From NCBI GenBank assembly GCA_033964015.1, contig CM066914.1:20371023-20435022 (forward strand): 64,000 nucleotides of DNA, given 5' to 3'. The first letter of the stretch is position 1. Each line of letters opens with the position of its first letter. This document shows, piece by piece, positions 58,806 to 64,000 of this stretch. Position numbers and translations under genes: made by a program. This stretch comes from Scolanthus callimorphus. Its lineage: Eukaryota > Cnidaria > Anthozoa > Actiniaria > Edwardsiidae. Under the pieces are notes generated by a model. The model was not told the DNA's origin, made no database searches, and saw only the letters and a program-made list of their open reading frames with translations.

Positions 58806-59933
58806 TCTTCATTCAGACCAGTAACTCAGGCCTGTTTCAAACGTCGATCTTTTGCCGCGTCGAATCCAATTCAGCCGACTGGTTTTCTCCATTTCACAAC
58901 CAAGAAAAATAAACAAGAAAAACAAACTTTACATTCCTTTTTGTTCTGCCATGGTTCATCTAGATTTACCTTTTGCACTAGACAAAGTGTTACCTAAGCT
59001 GCAAATGAAATGTCTAACAATTCGACTGCGACACGGCAACAGTTCGACGTCTGAAAGTGGCCTAACTTGTCATGGCCATAAAAAATACACTCTCGCCAAT
59101 CTTTTAAAAATCGAGCTAAGCTTGTCAATATTTAATGTAGCGAATTCCCAGGATTTATTTGTATAAACAAAATATCATGTAAACCATATATACCTACACG
59201 TGTCTACACAATATATCATTTCAATTCTACGCACTTATGTCAAGCCTAATGATTTGTTATTGAACAACTTTATGCTCTTTTCTGAATGCTAGTCAGGAGT
59301 CTATTGTCAAGAGTAAGAATCTTTGTACTAGTGTAGTTCGCATCATCGCCATTATTTTTTAATGGCTGAGAAACTTTTAAAGTTTTAAAATAGGTCATCT
59401 CTTTTCTATTCAGTACATCCTAGGCAATACTCCGATAAGGCAATCTTCGAAATGCCTAAAAAGTTACCAAGATGTTTAGTTCTTGTAGACGAAAAGTGAA
59501 GGTCTGTCCATGTTTGCAAAATCACAGTAAATCTGCTGAGCCGTCGATGGCTTTTTAGGATCTTCCATAGCTCATATTATTCAGCCTTTGATTTCTTTAC
59601 TGAGCAAAGTCCATCGCAGTATCCCCTTTCTAAATTCCTTCTTTCATGTGCTTTATGACAGGGACGGCGGAACAGTTTTCACAGTGGAGGTGGGGGATTC
59701 CCATTATTAAGATTGTATGGCAAAGTGTGTGTGTGGGGGGGGGGGGGGGGGGTCGGGGGGGGGGGGGCTGAGTTTAGTGTAAATATAAAAAAAACTTGAC
59801 GAAATGTGGGGAGCCCGCTGTCCCTGTATGCGAAGTATGAAAAACAAACGGTCTTTGCATCGGAGAGGAGGTTTACTTGCTAATTAAAAATAAAAATGAA
59901 AAAGAAACAATTAGAAAAGCAGTGCCAACAAGT
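58806..59933. other. convergent 3' ends of MPND and FKBP14-like
   Basis: Holds the 3' UTRs of the two convergent genes. No further exon seen. A poly-G stretch lies at about 59732-59768. Confidence 0.4.
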
Positions 59934-61704
59934 TTACAGTTCATGGTGCTTCATTCCTTGGAACTCTCCGTGGGAAATAAAGCCATCGTTATCCTTGTCT
60001 TCCTCTTTGAAGATCTCGTTGATGATTTCCTGGTGACTTTCTTCGCCTGGTCCATCCGGGATACCTTCCTTACGCAGAAAACGCGCGACCTTAGAAAGAA
60101 AAAAAACATAGTTTAATGAGTTTAGTTTTTGAAACGGCAGCTGAAATAATACTAATGAAAATAAAACACCTGCTTGGAAAGTCTTATTTTCAAAAGAGTG
60201 CACAAGCCATAAATAACTCCGTGACTTCTGGCAAACATTTTTTTAGAATTTTTACCCCAACAATAAGCTAAATTTCGTAATTTGAATTGTGAGCTATTCT
60301 GCACATGGTTGTTATAAAGAAAATCGTTTCTCCTAGTAGTATGGAAAATGACTAACGACAGTTGCCATTTACAGACGTCGGGGGGAAATATACCAAGTTT
60401 TTATTCAATTCACAGTGGCGAAAGTCAGGAAACGCGCGCTCAAATTGGTCCAAATCTATGCTCTATTCCCCCGCTATTCGTAAAAGCATTGGAGCACAAC
60501 GTTTATGACGTTTATGGTAAAACCGAAATTCCCGACGACCAACCCCCGCCCCTAGAGTACCCCCACTCCCGGGTAAAATCCAGGTTCTTTTATATAGCTT
60601 ATAGCGGTTCCATCAGATTGATTTATTATTTTTTTGTTAAAAATATCGCAAAATAAATGTGTGTTCCATTGCGTTCCTTACCTCATCAAATGAAAGCAGT
60701 CCATCGCCATTTACATCAACATCCAAGAACGTGTTAGGCTTGACGTCCCCGTTCTTTATATCGATCAATTCCACATAGAAAACGAGCGGAGCCTTGCCCG
60801 GGATGATATCACCCACAGGGAGCGCGCCATAAGCGTGTTTGGACGGGACAATCAGCTCACGTTTTTCGCCAACACACATGTCAAGCAAACCGTGATTCCA
60901 ACCATCAATGACTGAGCTTTCTCCAATCGTGAACGTCATAGGACTGAAAGTCAAAGCGCAACCCGCGTTAGATTTACTAAAAATTGCCGCGCGTTTTAGT
61001 TCTTGCAATGTGCTTTAATGAAGTAAATAGAGGATATTACACGGTAGCGCGAAGATATGAGTTTTATTTTCGAGTGGCAAGAACAATATCTTACGAATGA
61101 GCGCAGCGAATGAGTAAAATATTGTTTTTGACACGAGAAAATAAAACTCATATCTTCAAGCCACCGTGTAATTTTCTTTTTATTATATAGACAAACCAGA
61201 ACAATTGTTCCAAATTGATTGGAAGCACTTTTGTTTTGACCGATATCCTCACTAGTGAGGATATGGAAAATATGTCACTGAGGATTGTAAGTGTGCGCTT
61301 TGAGGAAATGCGTGCGAAGTTCAAAGCTGTAGACTGTATTTTTTTTTTACTTCAGTCAACCATTTCAACCTTGCAATGCTGATGCAAAACATTTTCCAAT
61401 TGTTCCCTCTTTCCAAAAACGAATTTCTGTAGATAAACGAATTGCTTTGTCGAATATACCTTGTTTCGACGAGTACTTCTTGGCTAACAGTGGTGCAGTT
61501 GTATCGTACGGAGATCTGGTCGCCCCGCTTGCTCTGTCGAGGGCAGTGTCGTGGTTTCGTCATGATGCCAATTCTCAACCCACTCTCGAATTCCCTCTTG
61601 AATTGAGTTAGTTCTTCATCTTCTTCTTCCTGTTCTTCGCTCCAAGCAGCACTAATCAATAAACAGGTAAAAGCTAAAAACAAAATTCTATATTGGGATG
61701 CCAT
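59934..61704 (-). CDS. FKBP14: FKBP14-like ER prolyl isomerase with EF-hands
   Basis: Exons in transcript order 61704-61460, 60943-60682 and 60089-59934 (stop TAA), all in phase; 220 residues (human FKBP14: 211). A signal peptide (1-22, ILFLAFTCLLISAAWS) is followed by a Glu/Asp tract, the FKBP fold (PMTFTIGE, then GWNHGLLDMCVGEKRELIVP, then AYG), two EF-hands (DVDVNGDGLLSFDE and DKDNDGFISHGEF) and a C-terminal HHEL, an ER-retention type ending. It would act on secretory proteins such as collagens, as human FKBP14 does. Oddity: the segment between RYN and PMTFTIG is short and lacks the usual FD motif that lines the active site; a symmetric small exon may be missing (open sequence around 61335-61395). 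The ATG at 61704 directly precedes the signal peptide. Confidence 0.9.
61025..61197. mobile_element. hairpin MITE in FKBP14-like intron 1
   Basis: TAGAGGATATTACACGG left; CCGTGTAATTTTC right; inner GATATGAGTTTTATTTTCG and its inverse around a GC-rich loop with GAGCGCAGCGAATGAG. Same architecture as 44084-44421. Confidence 0.8.
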
Positions 61705-62966
61705 TTTAGAATGCAAAAGGTTGTTTGGCGAGCGTTGGCTCTAGTTCTCCGTTCTTCGCTCCTTAGTCGTGTAAAGTTGCTCTCTGTGTGGAAAACCTTA
61801 AAAAGCTGCTTTCCACGTCGAAATAGCACACGTTGAACAACGTGGAAACATATTTTAATATTAATTTTCTTATAATGTTGAGTTGTAAGGCATTCACGCA
61901 GACCATGAAAGTGTTACCTAGTAACACCACCTCCGTTTTGTTTTGTGATCGCCGTTTAGGGATAATTTATTCTGACGAAGTCTATTCAATCATTTCCGCT
62001 TATTTTAATCAGGTCGGAAATAACTCAAAAAGAGAAAAAACTTTTTTAATTATATGTCTTTTCTGCAGTGGTTCATGAAACTATTTCCTTGAATTTGCTA
62101 TAAGAACAGCAATCCAGCTCAGTATGAACCAATCGAATCCAACACTAAATTATACTCGTTCTCGTGTTTTCGTCAATTATCATTCTCGTGAAGTGAAACC
62201 AATCTTTATGAAGCAACCTCCCGATCATTGATTTTTTTAATGCTAAATTTATATGGAGTTGTCAAGTTTCAGAAAACTTTGCTCTCGGCCTGTTTACCAG
62301 CTCGTTTGACTTTTCTCTTTAGGGGCTGTTAAACCAAGTAGTGAGCCACAATTTCAAGAATACGGTAACTATCTCACTGCTCTTATGGACATGAATAATG
62401 AACCTCCATCGAGCCGTGTGTGTGTCACACGGCTACCAAACGGCCAGCCATACCACACCCCAAGCCGGAGCCCTCTTGAGCCCCCTGAAATCGTTTCAGC
62501 GTGGGGTACTGGATTTGACCTGTGCACCAGTAGGCAACAGTGGAAAATTATCTCATACTTAAAGATTCTTAGTTCAATATTTGAATCTGTGCTGGCTATT
62601 CCAGAAAACCGGGTCGCACTATCGCAACTACAGCGATGCGTCATGAGGGCAAAAAGTATAAACCACATTTACAAAACAGTAAGCTTCTTATACCACAAAA
62701 GGCAGCTTCTTTTCATACCTGTGTCTGATTCATTCAATCATTGCTGTAAGAATGTAACCGCTTGATGTTTTCATTTCTCTCGGTTTCTTTTATAATATTT
62801 TTTTTCTGACTCAATTTCCTCTCGAAGAATACTATGAATAATGCTACCGCGTATCACCCTGCTTATGACACATGATGCTATAATCACTCTCTTCTTTTTC
62901 GAAGTCTTCTTCTTAGGCTACAACAGACAGTTGTGACGTGCAACCTTTTCTGAAATGGGTGTATTT
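61705..62966. other. intergenic with one unassigned ORF
   Basis: Contains the FKBP14-like promoter (TCCGTTCTTCGCTCC near 61748). An open frame at 62385-62765 (+, 126 codons) has a Pro/Ser-rich start and an ending that reads like non-coding DNA. I recognise no family and no splice support, so I do not call it a gene. Confidence 0.35.
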
Positions 62967-63345
62967 CCACAGGCAGACCAGACTAAATATCAGTGGATTG
63001 AGTATATTTGTGGTTGTAAATATCGTAAATAAAAGTCTCTTCATATATGTCTCTTGTTTACTGTATTTGGTGGGGGTGATGAAATTAATTGAAATCCGAT
63101 GAAACTCTCATAATTCTCGATATGACTTACTTGCGTTGCCATTTGGGTGGGTTTTAGGGCCATTCCAGGGCCCAAATGGCAACGCAAGTAAGTCATATCG
63201 AGAATTATGAGAGTTTCATCTGATTTCAAGTAATTTCATCACCCCAAATACAGTAAACAAGAGACATATATGAAGAGACTTTTATTTACGATATTTACAA
63301 CCACAAATATACTCAATCCACTGATATTTCTGGTCTGCCTGTGGT
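62967..63345. mobile_element. 379-bp near-perfect hairpin upstream of SOD
   Basis: Arms of about 180 bp (62967-63147 and 63171-63345) differ at only a few positions and surround a ~23-bp loop. The ends are CCACAGGCAGACCAGA and its near inverse. It ends 108 bp before the SOD start codon. Confidence 0.9.
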
Positions 63346-63453
63346 ATTTCTGGTATTTTAAACGGTTATTGCGGCATCGACCTGCATGCGCGACGCGTAA
63401 GACTGGTGCGAGTCAGCCATTGTTTGGGAAAACTCTCGGGACTCCAACTCAAG

Positions 63454-63948
63454 ATGTCGGCGATCGTCTTCCTTGCATTAACGCTCCTTTTGCATGTATC
63501 TCAGCTCGCATACAGCGCCCCTTACTGGCAAACAGTGGAGTATATGGAGGAGTACACTTTGCCCGGTTTGCCTTATAAATACGATGCACTAGAACCGCAT
63601 ATTGACGAAGCTACGATGAGGGTACACCATTTGGGACATCATGCGGCGTATACCAAGAAACTGAACGCTGCTTTAAAAGACTGGAGGAAATCGGTAGTTA
63701 TAGTTGTCATAATTATGCTCGAAAGTATTTGTCAGAGAATTACCTGAATTGACCATTATTTCATAAAACAGTGAAGCCTTTCTTGTTAAAATGCTTTTAT
63801 AAAGAGAGGCAAAACATGTAGTACTAGCTTTTGCAAAAACACCGATGAATAATTTACACTCCACTATTTTCAGTTCAAATCGACTACTAAAGCAGCCACC
63901 ACTCTAGTACTGATTTACAGGAAAGTGCTTTGGCAGATGGCTTGAAAG
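63454..63948 (+). CDS. SOD2: secreted-type Mn/Fe superoxide dismutase (5' part)
   Basis: Two exons lie inside the window: 63454-63693 (80 codons) and 63921-63948, which ends on a GT donor; the gene continues beyond the right edge. Residues 1-22 form a signal peptide ([16 protein letters not shown]), not a mitochondrial presequence. Then comes the Mn/Fe-SOD N-terminal domain: [18 protein letters not shown] and the helix with [17 protein letters not shown], which carries the first metal-ligand His. It converts superoxide to peroxide and oxygen. Extracellular MnSODs are known from sea anemones, and the signal peptide fits that class. Metal specificity (Mn or Fe) is decided by the missing C-terminal half. 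The ATG at 63454 is the only in-frame ATG before the signal peptide. Confidence 0.9.
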
Positions 63949-64000
63949 GTGCATTATTCTTACTCCTCGTGGAAGGAATCGTTTAAAATTCCATTTGGCT

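Noticed and set aside
62385..62765. 126-codon ORF as a gene
   Set aside because: No family resemblance, no splice support, and a low-complexity ending; kept only as unassigned.

Overview
The window looks like animal nuclear DNA, most likely from an anthozoan cnidarian (coral or sea anemone). The evidence is intron-rich protein genes with GT-AG splice sites, animal families with ancient roots (SWEET/SLC50, MTHFS, MPND, FKBP14, a CNBD2-like protein, a DUF1399/GRDP-like protein), a secreted-type Mn superoxide dismutase, and a very dense load of short palindromic transposons. The species cannot be fixed from sequence alone. No rRNA, tRNA or CRISPR was recognised, and no autonomous transposase or reverse transcriptase ORF was found.

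Layout. 2.3-11.5 kb (+): a CNBD2-like cyclic-nucleotide-binding protein. 13.2-19.0 kb (-): a seven-helix SWEET sugar transporter, convergent with CNBD2 and divergent from the next gene. 19.4-22.6 kb (+): MTHFS. 23.5-27.2 kb (+): a small secreted eight-cysteine protein with a single VWC-like domain, followed by a ~1.9 kb array of a 64-bp repeat. 29-35.6 kb: repeats only. 35.7-37.4 kb (-): the last three exons of an unrecognised coiled-coil/basic protein. 39.1-43.0 kb (+): a two-exon DUF1399/GRDP-like gene. 46.6-47.7 kb (-): a type II membrane GT8 glycosyltransferase. 50.0-58.8 kb (+): MPND (RAMA domain, AT-hooks, JAMM protease-type domain). 59.9-61.7 kb (-): FKBP14-like ER prolyl isomerase with EF-hands. 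63.45 kb to the window end (+): first two exons of a secreted Mn/Fe superoxide dismutase.

The exon models were built by hand from splice sites, phase continuity and family resemblance. MTHFS, MPND, FKBP14, the GRDP-like gene and SWEET exons 2-6 join in phase throughout. The CNBD2-like model has one phase break, and the coiled-coil gene lacks its 5' part. The genes are separate housekeeping or regulatory loci. They share no pathway that I can see, apart from two ER/secretory proteins near the right end.

Between and inside the genes are at least 35 foldback or TIR elements. Several families recur here: TTAA-flanked, 9-bp TSD (MULE-like), CAGGGGCG-ended with 5-bp TSDs, and families carrying poly-G/poly-C tracts. 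Some are nested, giving a relative order of insertion.
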